From Pedobacter sp. ASV19 (GTDB lineage: Bacteria > Bacteroidota > Bacteroidia > Sphingobacteriales > Sphingobacteriaceae): 53,824 nt of DNA. The DNA is taken from contig NZ_JAELTV010000004.1 in NCBI RefSeq assembly GCF_016429005.1, positions 1-53,824 of the forward strand, read 5' to 3'. Position numbers and translations under genes: made by a program. The notes below the pieces were generated by a model that worked only from the letters and a program-made list of their open reading frames with translations, had not been told where the DNA came from and did not search any database. Shown here in pieces: positions 26,076-34,039 of this stretch (within the stretch, counting starts at the first letter, position 1; every line of letters starts with the position of its first letter).

Positions 26076-27179
26076 TTATTTTGTTCCCAGGAGGGTTTGG
26101 GTAGTAATATAGTCTACCACCGATTCAAAGCTTCCAGTTTGTTCGTATACAGCTAGTTGCCGGTCTGCTCCGGTTCCATTCTGTAAGATCTTATGCACAT
26201 AATTCAGGTCTTCCCGACAGCCCAGTTCGTCTACCACATCGTCTACAAAGTCCAGGAGTTCTAAGACCAGATTGCGGCAATTCACTTCCATTTCTTTTCC
26301 AAAGTCGATCAGGTTGCCGTCTATACCATAACGGGCAGCCCGCCATTTATTCTCATTAATAAGGGCCCTGGAGTAACTGATAAATTTCATATTCTGCAGC
26401 CTGAGCTTATAGAGTTTAGCGCAAAGCGCCTGGAAAAGGGCTGTAAAAGCCATGGTTTCATCAACCAGCATCGGGCAGTCACAAATTCTGAACTCAATGG
26501 TTTCGAAGAAGGGGTGAACCCGGATGTCCCACCAGATTTTCTTGGCGTTGTCTATGCTGTTGGTTTTGATCAGTAGTTTTACATAATTGTCGTAATCTTC
26601 AATGCTGTTGAAAATATCAGGGATTCCTGTACGGGGGAATTTATCAAAAACCTTGGTTCTGAAAGACTTATATCCTGTGTTTCTGCCTTCCCAGAATGGA
26701 GAATTGGCAGACAAGGCAAAGACATGCGGTAGAAAATATCGTACCTGATTGGCAATATGTATGGCCAGCTCCCGGGATTGAAAACCTACATGTACGTGCA
26801 GGCCAAAGATCAGGTTGGAACGGGCAGCTTCCTGCAGTTCGTTTACAATTTCGCTGTAACGTGGGTGTTCAGTAATCAGCTGTTTCTCCCAGTGGGAAAA
26901 GGGATGTGTTCCCGAGGCTCCGATCCGCAGACCCTGTTCTCCGGCCAGCTGGGAAACGGTATGTCTCAACTGGGTGATTTCCTCCCTGGCCTGGCTGGTG
27001 TTTCTGCAAATTCCGGTCCCAACTTCTACTACCGCCTGGTGCATTTCAGCCTTAACCTGATCTTTATGTATTTTTTGAGCTGCTTCTACAATTTTTTGGT
27101 CATGGGAAGTCAGCTCGCGGGTGACAGGATCAATGACCATGTACTCCTCTTCTATTCCCAGTGTGAAATCATTCATCAT
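26076..27179 (-). CDS. Carboxylate-amine ligase of the GCS2/YbdK family
   Basis: The 367-residue length is normal for this family of glutamate-cysteine-ligase-like enzymes, which form amide bonds between a carboxylate (often glutamate) and an amine with ATP. The start FTLGIEEEYMVID carries the metal-binding E10-E12. Further conserved stretches are EMHQAVVEVGTGIC (45-58) and FGLHVHVGF (125-133). E. coli YbdK has weak glutamate-cysteine ligase activity, but the true substrate here is unknown. Its neighbours are two ATP-grasp genes and a glutamine amidotransferase gene, which suggests a multi-step amide-forming pathway and not simple glutathione synthesis. ATG codons at 27179 and 27176 are both possible. 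Confidence 0.9.
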   Translation of the reverse strand: MMNDFTLGIEEEYMVIDPVTRELTSHDQKIVEAAQKIHKDQVKAEMHQAVVEVGTGICRNTSQAREEITQLRHTVSQLAGEQGLRIGASGTHPFSHWEKQLITEHPRYSEIVNELQEAARSNLIFGLHVHVGFQSRELAIHIANQVRYFLPHVFALSANSPFWEGRNTGYKSFRTKVFDKFPRTGIPDIFNSIEDYDNYVKLLIKTNSIDNAKKIWWDIRVHPFFETIEFRICDCPMLVDETMAFTALFQALCAKLYKLRLQNMKFISYSRALINENKWRAARYGIDGNLIDFGKEMEVNCRNLVLELLDFVDDVVDELGCREDLNYVHKILQNGTGADRQLAVYEQTGSFESVVDYITTQTLLGTK

Positions 27180-27226
27180 TATATTTGGTATTTCTATAGG
27201 TGTTTATCTGGTTTGCCTTTATTGGC

Positions 27227-28279
27227 TTATTTTGTTTTTTTAACCGGAGCTTTCTTTGCTGGAGCTGGTTTTGCTTTTTCCTGGACAAGGGGTTTGCCTG
27301 CCGGAGCTGCAGTTTTTTTTGTTGCAACCAGTGGTTTTCCTGCTGCTGAAGTCTTAATGTATTCGCCCCAGGTCAGGTTATCCTGGTCATTTTTGTGTAA
27401 CTGCGCTCTTTCAAGGGCATATTTTGCGGCATGTTCTACGACCCAGTCAAAATTCTCCTGTCCAACGCTGGTCACTTCGGCATCCGGGGCCGGATTACAG
27501 AAATCTATAGCATAAGGGATACCATCTCTCACCGCAAATTCTACGGTATTGAAGTCATAGCCTAAGTATTGATTCAATTTAATCACATAATCGTGTATGG
27601 TTTTTAGCAATTTTTCGCTGGATGGAGGTGTGTTTACATAGTAGCGCAAATGAAAAGGGTTTCTCGGCTCATACTGCATGATACGGACATACTTCCCTCC
27701 AATACAGTAGCACCGGTAGTATTCATCAAAAATGATCTCTTCCTGAAGCATCATTACTGTTTGTTTGGTTTGGCTGTGTTTGTCAAAAAAGTCTTCTTTG
27801 TCGTGTAGTTTATAAACCTCTTTCCATCCACCTCCATCAAACGGTTTCATATAGGCAGGAAAACCTGTGTATTCAAATATGGTATTCCAGTCCATGGGAT
27901 ATGCCAGGTTACTGAAGGACTGTTCTGAAGTATCATCGGGATGTTCCTTTGAAGGGATCAGGGCTGTTTTGGGTACTGGGATGCCGAGTTTTACAGCCAG
28001 GGCATTGTTGAAGAATTTCTCGTCTGCACTCCACCAGAACGGATTGTTGATGACGGCGGTTCCGGTAATAGCCGCATTTTTTAAGGCGGCCCGGTAAAAT
28101 GGGACATCCTGGGATATTCGGTCGATAATGACGGCGTAATCCAGGGCCTCAGCCTGGAATATTTTATCGATACTTACAAATTCTGCCCGGATGTCTTTGC
28201 CGGCAATTTGGTTAACTCGTTTTACGAAAGCTTCCGGAAAAGACCTTTCTTTACCGAATAGAATGCCTATTTTTTTCAT
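27227..28279 (-). CDS. ATP-grasp ligase with a Lys/Ala/Pro-rich C-terminal tail
   Basis: The 350-residue protein shows an ATP-grasp pattern: PAYMKPFDGGGWKEV (141-155, nucleotide lysine and glycine loop), VMMLQEEIIFDEYYRCYCIGGKYVRI (first part 175-188) and NTVEFAVRDGIPYAIDFCNPAPD, where E247, D259 and N262 would bind magnesium. This is the arrangement of RimK- or D-Ala-D-Ala-ligase-like enzymes. After residue 310 comes a 40-residue tail rich in Lys, Ala and Pro, containing AGKPLV twice (313-318 and 327-332). It stands second in the operon, between an esterase and the GCS2 ligase. The substrate is unknown. Confidence 0.82.
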   Translation of the reverse strand: MKKIGILFGKERSFPEAFVKRVNQIAGKDIRAEFVSIDKIFQAEALDYAVIIDRISQDVPFYRAALKNAAITGTAVINNPFWWSADEKFFNNALAVKLGIPVPKTALIPSKEHPDDTSEQSFSNLAYPMDWNTIFEYTGFPAYMKPFDGGGWKEVYKLHDKEDFFDKHSQTKQTVMMLQEEIIFDEYYRCYCIGGKYVRIMQYEPRNPFHLRYYVNTPPSSEKLLKTIHDYVIKLNQYLGYDFNTVEFAVRDGIPYAIDFCNPAPDAEVTSVGQENFDWVVEHAAKYALERAQLHKNDQDNLTWGEYIKTSAAGKPLVATKKTAAPAGKPLVQEKAKPAPAKKAPVKKTK

Positions 28280-28316
28280 AAATATATCGTTTTAAAATGC
28301 TGTTTATATTAGTTCT

Positions 28317-29021
28317 TTAAAGTTGTCCAAGGTATTCGGGGAACATTTGCCGCCAGATGACCCAGTCATGATCTGCATTCTGACGAATGTCCAACCAGTG
28401 GTTCATGCCTTTGCGACTTAATATTTCAGATAACCTTTCGTTGTCGTGCCGGCAAATATCCCTGTCGGCGGCACCCAAAACGACTTTCATATCCCAAAGT
28501 GCAGCACTCTGGTCGTTCGGTAGAAAATCAATAGGGTTGTTGTAATAGAAGTCACCGTTGTAAAAGCCATCCATTTGTCCTCTAAGATCAAAAGCACCGC
28601 TCATACTGAACAAATAACTGACCAGCCAGGGATGCCGGAAAGCAAAGTTTGCAGCATGGTAACCTCCGAAGCTGCATCCGGCAGTAATGATCTTGTCAAA
28701 TCCGGTTTCGTATCTGGCCCGGGGTGCTACTTCTTCCAGCAGCATTTTATCGTACCAGATGTGGTTCTTTACCCGGTCGGCCGGATGGATACTTTTATTG
28801 TACCAGCTGAGGGCGTCAATTCCGTCAGGACAATAAATCTTGACTTTTCCTTCATCGATTAAATGCCCTGCGGATTCAATAAGTTTAAAATCCTTGTTCT
28901 CATAATAACGTCCCTTGCTTGTAGGGAATAGTACGATGGGGTAACCGCCATGGCCAAAAGTGAGCATTTCGAAATCTGCACTTAGGTTTGGGCTATACCA
29001 TTTTATATAGTCTTCTTGCAT
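28317..29021 (-). CDS. Alpha/beta-hydrolase of the putative esterase family
   Basis: A 234-residue esterase-like protein with the nucleophile elbow GCSFG (S117), a likely acid in GAADRDIC (D186 or D188) and the catalytic histidine in NADHDW (H218). There is no signal peptide, so it is cytoplasmic. It is the first gene of the amidoligase operon, and a second, divergent hydrolase gene starts 174 bp away. Possible roles are release or transfer of the assembled product, or thioester/ester hydrolysis. Confidence 0.85.
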   Translation of the reverse strand: MQEDYIKWYSPNLSADFEMLTFGHGGYPIVLFPTSKGRYYENKDFKLIESAGHLIDEGKVKIYCPDGIDALSWYNKSIHPADRVKNHIWYDKMLLEEVAPRARYETGFDKIITAGCSFGGYHAANFAFRHPWLVSYLFSMSGAFDLRGQMDGFYNGDFYYNNPIDFLPNDQSAALWDMKVVLGAADRDICRHDNERLSEILSRKGMNHWLDIRQNADHDWVIWRQMFPEYLGQL

Positions 29022-29041
29022 AAATCGAAAATTTAGGTGCT

Positions 29042-29049
29042 AAAAGGTA
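29042..29049 (-). promoter_or_regulatory. Weak promoter candidate for the amidoligase operon
   Basis: On the minus strand TACCTTTT matches seven of eight positions of TAnnTTTG, with TTG at 29070-29072, 20 bp upstream, in the -33 position. The same bases form a 7-bp hairpin (29042-29048 with 29057-29063), so the stretch may be an operator or attenuator instead. Confidence 0.3.
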
Positions 29050-29154
29050 AGAAAGAACCTTTTTATAAACAAGTATTTAAAGGTGTTTTCTTACTATAAA
29101 TCTGTGTTTTAAGTAAAAAAACAGAAGTGTTATCTCAAAATTTATACAGATTAA

Positions 29155-29162
29155 TATCTTTG
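29155..29162 (+). promoter_or_regulatory. -7 box for the divergent esterase gene
   Basis: TATCTTTG is an exact TAnnTTTG match, 33 bp before the ATG at 29196, in the 174-bp gap that separates the divergent hydrolase gene from the amidoligase operon. Confidence 0.55.
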
Positions 29163-29195
29163 CGAAAAATTTTTGTGAAAGGGAATTGCTGAATT

Positions 29196-30029
29196 ATGTA
29201 TACAACCATGTTATCATCTGAAATTATCAAATCAACGCATCGAATTAAGTCTCTTCATCTAAACAGAACCGTGGAACTGGAGATGTACAGTCCCGATGAG
29301 CTGATGGGGAATGAAGAAGTGAACCTGTTGTTGTTAAATGATGGCCAGGAATCGGAGGCGATGCATGTTCAGGAGGTCCTTTCTCAATTGTATACTTCTG
29401 GTAAAATTGAGCCGCTTATTGTGGTTGCCATTAAGGCTTCCGAAGATCGTGTGCAGGAATATGGTGTTGCAGGCGTTCCTGATTTCCTTGGAAGAGGAGC
29501 GAAGGCAGATAGGTATACGGCTTTTATTACCAGTGAATTGCTTCCTTTTGTGCAGGCTGAGGTGTCTGTTCCTGTAAATGGTAAGCGGGCTTTTGCCGGA
29601 TTCTCCCTTGGTGGTTTGTCTGCATTTGATATCGTTTGGAACAATGATAACTTATTTGATGTAGCCGGGGTATTTTCTGGTTCTTTCTGGTGGCGGAAAA
29701 AAGACCTGAAGGACGGTTACAGGGATGATCAGGACAGAATTTTGCATGAGATGATCAGAATAACAACGGGAAAACCTGAAGTTCAGTTCTGGCTGATGAC
29801 CGGAACGGATGATGAGACAGCTGACCGGAACAGAAATTTTATTATAGATTCTATTGATGATACTGTTGATGTCATTAAAGAATTGATGGCAAAGGGCTAT
29901 AAGCGGCCTGAGGATATCTTTTATTATGAGATGGTAGGCGGAAAACATGAGGTAGCCACCTGGGCAAAAGCATTGCCTGCATTTTTAACTTGGGCATTTC
30001 CAAGGAAACCGAGATTTACGAACCTATAG
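29196..30029 (+). CDS. Alpha/beta-hydrolase, esterase D/IroE-like
   Basis: A 277-residue hydrolase of the putative esterase (enterochelin-esterase-like) family. The nucleophile elbow is GFSLG (S137), an acidic residue lies in MTGTDDETAD, and the catalytic His is in GGKHEVATW (H251). There is no signal peptide. It is divergent from the amidoligase operon and shares its upstream region, so it is probably part of the same system. An alternative ATG lies 12 bp downstream. Its 3' end overlaps the convergent gene by 14 bp. Confidence 0.87.
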   Translation: MYTTMLSSEIIKSTHRIKSLHLNRTVELEMYSPDELMGNEEVNLLLLNDGQESEAMHVQEVLSQLYTSGKIEPLIVVAIKASEDRVQEYGVAGVPDFLGRGAKADRYTAFITSELLPFVQAEVSVPVNGKRAFAGFSLGGLSAFDIVWNNDNLFDVAGVFSGSFWWRKKDLKDGYRDDQDRILHEMIRITTGKPEVQFWLMTGTDDETADRNRNFIIDSIDDTVDVIKELMAKGYKRPEDIFYYEMVGGKHEVATWAKALPAFLTWAFPRKPRFTNL

Positions 30030-30675
30030 TTTCAATCTGTTCAGAGGTATAGGTATAGATGCCTTTGTGCTCTTCTGTTGACTTTCGGAACATGGCCATG
30101 GCCACTTTGCTGACCTGAATGCTCCTGTATTTTTTCAGCGGACCGATAAGCAGATGGTTAAGGACACGCATGATCCTGATCATGGTGAGTTCTCCAAAAC
30201 GACTTTCTTTTCTGTCTCCATCCAACAAGGAAGGCTGATAGATGTGAATAGCTTTGAATGGAACGGCTTTGATCTCGTGCTCGGCTTCCCCCTTTAGTTT
30301 AGAATAGAAAATGGAAGAATTCCTGTTGGCCCCCAGGGCTGATACAAGATGATATTGTTCTGCGCCGTTGGATTGTGCCATCCAGGCCACGTCTACCGGG
30401 TATTGAAGATCAATTTTTCTGTATTGAGCGAGGTCAGGGGTTTTACTTTTGGTGGTGCCTAAACAGCAAAACACCACATTGCCTTTGATTTCATGCGCAT
30501 ATTGATTTAAAAGCTCAAAGTCTACGGTCAGTTGCCGGAGCTTTGGATGTTGTACATTCAATTCTTTACGGACGAGGACCAATACCTGATCATAGGTGCT
30601 GCTGTTGAGCAGAAGTGAAAGAAGATGTGTGCCAATGAGTCCGCTTGCGCCTAAGAGGATTGCTTTTTTGCCCAT
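30016..30675 (-). CDS. NAD(P)-binding Rossmann-fold protein, HTATIP2-like atypical SDR
   Basis: A 219-residue Rossmann-fold protein with the dinucleotide motif LLGASGLIGTHLL (7-19), a downstream CCLGTTKSKTPDLAQYRKID, and a YSKLKGE active-site-like stretch (near 132-138). This fits the atypical SDR group that includes HTATIP2/TIP30-like oxidoreductases. No substrate can be named. Its last 14 bases overlap those of the convergent esterase gene, so there is no space for a separate terminator. Confidence 0.8.
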   Translation of the reverse strand: MGKKAILLGASGLIGTHLLSLLLNSSTYDQVLVLVRKELNVQHPKLRQLTVDFELLNQYAHEIKGNVVFCCLGTTKSKTPDLAQYRKIDLQYPVDVAWMAQSNGAEQYHLVSALGANRNSSIFYSKLKGEAEHEIKAVPFKAIHIYQPSLLDGDRKESRFGELTMIRIMRVLNHLLIGPLKKYRSIQVSKVAMAMFRKSTEEHKGIYTYTSEQIETIGS

Positions 30676-30696
30676 GTTTTGAATAACAATATAGAT

Positions 30697-30718
30697 CGGG
30701 AGAAGTTTCCTTCTCCCG
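30697..30718 (-). terminator. Hairpin between the DUF1080 and Rossmann-fold genes
   Basis: CGGGAGAAG (30697-30705) pairs perfectly with CTTCTCCCG (30710-30718), a 9-bp stem with a 4-nt loop. It lies in the 52-bp gap between two minus-strand genes. No U-run follows, so it is a weak terminator or an mRNA-processing structure. Confidence 0.45.
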
Positions 30719-30727
30719 GGAAAACAA

Positions 30728-31507
30728 TTAAAGTTCTCTTACCCAGATGTTTCGGAAACTGATAGGTTCGCTTTTATCCCCATGTGCCTGTAACTTGATG
30801 GGAGATGGACCGTGTGCTTTTCTGTATGCAGGTAAGCCAACGTATTGGGTTGGACCTTTCAATTCGAAATTATTTTGTACAATGATTCCGTTAAACAGTA
30901 CGGTAACCTTTGCGGGTGATTTCAGTGAACTGTCTGCATTAAAAACAGGGGCTGTCCAGATCACATCATAAGTCTGCCATTCACCAGGTTTCTTTGCTGC
31001 ATTGAACATTGGTGTTGTTTGTTTATAGATACTGCCGGCCATTCCATTGGTATAGGTTTTATTGTTGTAGGAATCCAGGATTTGCAGTTCATAACCCAAA
31101 TCTCCTTTGCCTATAGAGGCGAGGAATAGTCCACTGTTGCCTCTTAACTGGCCTTCTCCTGTAATGTTCGCAGGTACTCTCCATTCCAGGTGCAACTGGT
31201 AATTGCCAAAGGATTGTTTGGTTTCAATATTCCCTGTTTTTTTGTCTACGGTTAAAATACCTCCTGAAACTTTCCATTTGGCCGGCTGGGAACGGTCGTC
31301 TGTCATGACCCATTGGTCCAGGTTTTTGCCATCAAAAAGAACAATGGCATCGGATGGTGCGTCTGAATTTATTTTTCCTGGTGTTACAACTTTGGGTACC
31401 GGGGTGTAAAACTCTGTGTCTTCATGTTTGGCTTCCTGTGCGGTTGCCATGGATACACAACCCGCAATAAGGAGCGCAGCACTGAAAAAGGATTTTTTTG
31501 CATTCAT
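30728..31507 (-). CDS. DUF1080 (3-keto-disaccharide hydrolase-like) exported protein
   Basis: A 259-residue secreted protein. The N-terminus has a signal peptide ending near ATAQ-EA; an alternative lipobox LIAGC (C17) would make it a lipoprotein. The body is a DUF1080 concanavalin-like domain: LFDGKNLDQWV, LHLEWRVPANI, GNSGLFLAS, YELQILDSYNN and the ending PISFRNIWVREL. Members bind or cleave glycosides in the periplasm or at the surface; some are 3-keto-glycoside hydrolases. The upstream region holds the inverted-repeat element. Confidence 0.88.
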   Translation of the reverse strand: MNAKKSFFSAALLIAGCVSMATAQEAKHEDTEFYTPVPKVVTPGKINSDAPSDAIVLFDGKNLDQWVMTDDRSQPAKWKVSGGILTVDKKTGNIETKQSFGNYQLHLEWRVPANITGEGQLRGNSGLFLASIGKGDLGYELQILDSYNNKTYTNGMAGSIYKQTTPMFNAAKKPGEWQTYDVIWTAPVFNADSSLKSPAKVTVLFNGIIVQNNFELKGPTQYVGLPAYRKAHGPSPIKLQAHGDKSEPISFRNIWVREL

Positions 31508-31571
31508 AACTGTTAAATGTAATTAGCTAGACAATATAAGAGTTTTGAAGATAAAAGCTGGGTGAAAAATC

Positions 31572-31652
31572 AATATACTCTTCGAGGACTGGACTCCTTG
31601 CCCCGCTGCGCTCTTGTGGCAAGGCGCCCTGAGGTCCTCTCGGAGTAATATT
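31572..31652 (+). repeat. Structured 81-bp repeat, left copy
   Basis: This copy is the reverse complement of 31976-32056 with 80 of 81 bases matching (the only difference is a G/A in CTCTCGGAGT). The unit is itself an imperfect palindrome: ACTC...GAGT and GAGGAC...GTCCTC form outer stems, and CCTTGCC...GGCAAGG a perfect inner 7-bp stem. It is GC-rich against AT-rich surroundings. It resembles REP-type extragenic palindromes; a genome search would show how many copies exist. Confidence 0.88.
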
Positions 31653-31975
31653 GATTTTTATAGGGCGCTTAATTGGGGGGAGTCCGGGTATGGCGCAGAA
31701 AAGGTTATGCAATTTGTTTTTCGTTAGCTCAGGATACGGTCTCATACGTATATATACCCATTTTTAAGCTAAAATCAGGACGAACTAAGATTGCCGTTCG
31801 ATCTTTTGGCTGCTGCTAGGCGTATATTAATTAATAGAAGAAGTGGATATTATTACAAGAAATTATTACTATAAGGTATAAACCAGAAAAGCATTGTGCC
31901 ATCTCGTTTCCAATTTTGGCCTATGCTATGGACTCCCTTTCCGGACGCCCCGCCCGGTTATGCGCCCAAAAAAAT

Positions 31976-32056
31976 AATATTACTCTGAGAGGACCTCAGG
32001 GCGCCTTGCCACAAGAGCGCAGCGGGGCAAGGAGTCCAGTCCTCGAAGAGTATATT
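31976..32056 (-). repeat. Structured 81-bp repeat, right inverted copy
   Basis: Inverted partner of 31572-31652, identical at 80 of 81 positions, 323 bp apart. It ends 95 bp before the typA start and just upstream of the typA promoter box. Inverted homology continues more weakly inside both copies (see findings). Confidence 0.88.
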
Positions 32057-32121
32057 ATTTTTTATCAGCAATTCCTTTATTATATACCTAGTTAATAGGC
32101 TGATATATCGATTAAAAATCA

Positions 32122-32129
32122 TATCTTTG
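32122..32129 (+). promoter_or_regulatory. -7 box for typA
   Basis: TATCTTTG matches TAnnTTTG exactly, 22 bp before the ATG. A small inverted repeat, GCGCC at 32129-32133 and GGCGC at 32142-32146, covers the expected start of transcription. No -33 TTG is obvious. Confidence 0.6.
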
Positions 32130-32151
32130 CGCCAAATTTAGGGCGCATTAT

Positions 32152-33960
32152 ATGCAAAAAATAAGAAATATAGCTATCATAGCACACGTTGACCACGGTA
32201 AAACTACGCTGGTTGATAAGATTTTACACACTTGTTCTATTTTTCGTGACAACGAGCAAACAGGTGATTTGATACTTGATAACAACGATCTTGAGCGTGA
32301 ACGGGGAATTACTATTGTTTCCAAAAACGTTTCAGTAAGATACAAAGACTATAAAATCAATATTATTGATACTCCTGGTCACGCGGATTTTGGCGGTGAG
32401 GTAGAGCGTGTATTGAAAATGGCTGATGGTGTTCTTTTATTATGCGATGCTTTTGAAGGTGCAATGCCTCAAACCCGTTTCGTTACTCAGAAAGCACTTG
32501 CATTGGGATTAAAACCAATTGTAGTTGTAAATAAAGTAGATAAAGAAAACTGTCGTCCGGAAGAGGTTTATGAGCAAATCTTTGAATTGTTCTTTAACCT
32601 GGAGGCTACAGAAGAGCAGCTTGATTTCCCTGTGATCTATGGTTCATCTAAACAAGGATGGATGAGCACAGACTATACCAAGCCAACTACTGATATTTTC
32701 CCTCTTTTAGATGCGGTAGTAGAGCACATCCCTGCAGCACCGATCAATGAAGGTACTTTACAGATGCAAATCACTTCTTTAGATTATTCTTCTTTCGTAG
32801 GTCGTATTGCTATTGGTCGTGTTCACCGCGGTACCATCAGAGAAAACCAGCCGGTTACTTTGATTAAACGTGATGGCAAGATGGTGAAATCAAGAGTAAA
32901 AGAACTATACGTTTTTGAAGGTCTTGGAAAAATCCGTGCACAGGAAGTAAGTTCGGGAGATATCTGTGCTGTTGTAGGTATTGACGGTTTCGAAATTGGT
33001 GATACTATTGCTGATTTTGATGCACCAGAACAGTTACCTGTAATCAAAATTGATGAGCCGACAATGAATATGTTGTTTACCATCAATAACTCTCCTTTCT
33101 TCGGTAAAGAAGGTAAATTTGTGACTTCTCAGCGTATTAAAGAACGTTTGTACAAAGAGATGGAGAAAAACCTTGCCTTAAAGGTTGTAGAAACGGAATC
33201 TCCGGATTCTTATCTGGTTTACGGAAGGGGTATTCTGCATTTATCTGTATTGATCGAGACCATGCGTCGCGAAGGATATGAGATCCAGGTAGGTCAGCCA
33301 CAGGTAATCGTTAAAGAAATTGACGGTAAAAAATGTGAACCAGTGGAGACCCTGATTGTGGATGTACCGGGTGAGGTTGCCGGAAAGGTAATTGAGCTGG
33401 TTACACAACGTAAAGGTGAATTGTTGATCATGGAGCCAAAAGGTGATTTACAGCATTTGGAATTCGAAATTCCATCACGCGGAATCATCGGATTAAGAAA
33501 CAATGTGTTGACTGCGACAGCTGGAGAGGCGATTATGGCGCACCGATTTAAAGCTTATGAGCCTTGGAAAGGTGTAATCCCTGGAAGGTTAAACGGTGTA
33601 CTGGTTTCTATGGATAAAGGTACAACTACTGCTTATTCTATTGATAAATTGCAGGATCGCGGTCGTTTCTTTGTTGATCCGGGTGTAGACATTTATGAAG
33701 GTCAGATCCTGGGTGAGCACATCCGTGATAATGATTTAGTTGTAAATATTGTTAAAGGTAAAGCCCTAACCAATATGCGTGCTTCTGGTACGGATGATAA
33801 CACACGTATTGCACCAGCAATTAAGTTCTCATTGGAAGAGGCTATGGAGTATATCCAGGCTGATGAGTATATCGAAATTACTCCGGTAAGCATGCGTTTA
33901 CGTAAGATCTACCTGACAGAAAATGAGCGTAAGATCAATGCTAAAAAATTCCAGTCTTAA
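32152..33960 (+). CDS. typA: Ribosome-associated translational GTPase TypA/BipA
   Basis: A 602-residue translation-factor GTPase that binds the ribosome and supports growth under stress and 50S assembly. GTPase motifs: AHVDHGKTT (11-19), ERGITI (49-54), DTPGHADFGGEV (73-84) and NKVDK. It then has the EF-Tu-like domain 2, EF-G-like domains (SPDSYLVYGRGILHLSVLIE) and the BipA-specific C-terminal part with NIVKGKALTNMRASG. The length matches the family. It has its own promoter and a strong terminator, so it is monocistronic. Confidence 0.98.
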   Translation: MQKIRNIAIIAHVDHGKTTLVDKILHTCSIFRDNEQTGDLILDNNDLERERGITIVSKNVSVRYKDYKINIIDTPGHADFGGEVERVLKMADGVLLLCDAFEGAMPQTRFVTQKALALGLKPIVVVNKVDKENCRPEEVYEQIFELFFNLEATEEQLDFPVIYGSSKQGWMSTDYTKPTTDIFPLLDAVVEHIPAAPINEGTLQMQITSLDYSSFVGRIAIGRVHRGTIRENQPVTLIKRDGKMVKSRVKELYVFEGLGKIRAQEVSSGDICAVVGIDGFEIGDTIADFDAPEQLPVIKIDEPTMNMLFTINNSPFFGKEGKFVTSQRIKERLYKEMEKNLALKVVETESPDSYLVYGRGILHLSVLIETMRREGYEIQVGQPQVIVKEIDGKKCEPVETLIVDVPGEVAGKVIELVTQRKGELLIMEPKGDLQHLEFEIPSRGIIGLRNNVLTATAGEAIMAHRFKAYEPWKGVIPGRLNGVLVSMDKGTTTAYSIDKLQDRGRFFVDPGVDIYEGQILGEHIRDNDLVVNIVKGKALTNMRASGTDDNTRIAPAIKFSLEEAMEYIQADEYIEITPVSMRLRKIYLTENERKINAKKFQS

Positions 33961-33984
33961 TTTCTAAGACGGATTTAAATATAT

Positions 33985-34019
33985 AAAAAGACCTGATGGC
34001 ATAGTCATCAGGTCTTTTT
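33985..34019. terminator. Intrinsic terminator after typA
   Basis: AAAAAGACCTGATG (33985-33998) pairs perfectly with CATCAGGTCTTTTT (34006-34019), a 14-bp stem and 7-nt loop followed by more T. It lies between convergent typA and the PAP2 gene and can serve both. Confidence 0.92.
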
Positions 34020-34039
34020 TTTGCCGGATGGTACCGGTT

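Larger units (their letters stand above)
31508..32151. other. Long intergenic region between divergent DUF1080 gene and typA
   Basis: A 644-bp stretch without a credible gene. It holds two 81-bp inverted copies of a structured repeat, a 323-bp AT-rich spacer that includes the palindrome GTATATATAC at 31748-31757, and the typA promoter at its right end. Only a short spurious frame crosses the left repeat. Confidence 0.8.

Noticed and set aside
26757-27515. Long plus-strand open frame (252 codons) opposite the GCS2 and ATP-grasp genes
   Set aside because: It lies antisense to two well-supported genes, spans their border and looks like a low-complexity shadow rich in Phe, Cys and Ala.
24052-30029. 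Amidoligase cluster as a recent mobile island
   Set aside because: No tRNA, integrase, direct repeats or obvious change in base composition by eye at its borders.
31527-31745. 72-codon minus-strand open frame across the left repeat
   Set aside because: It is created by the GC-rich repeat; composition is unlike a protein and it has no start signal or recognisable domain.
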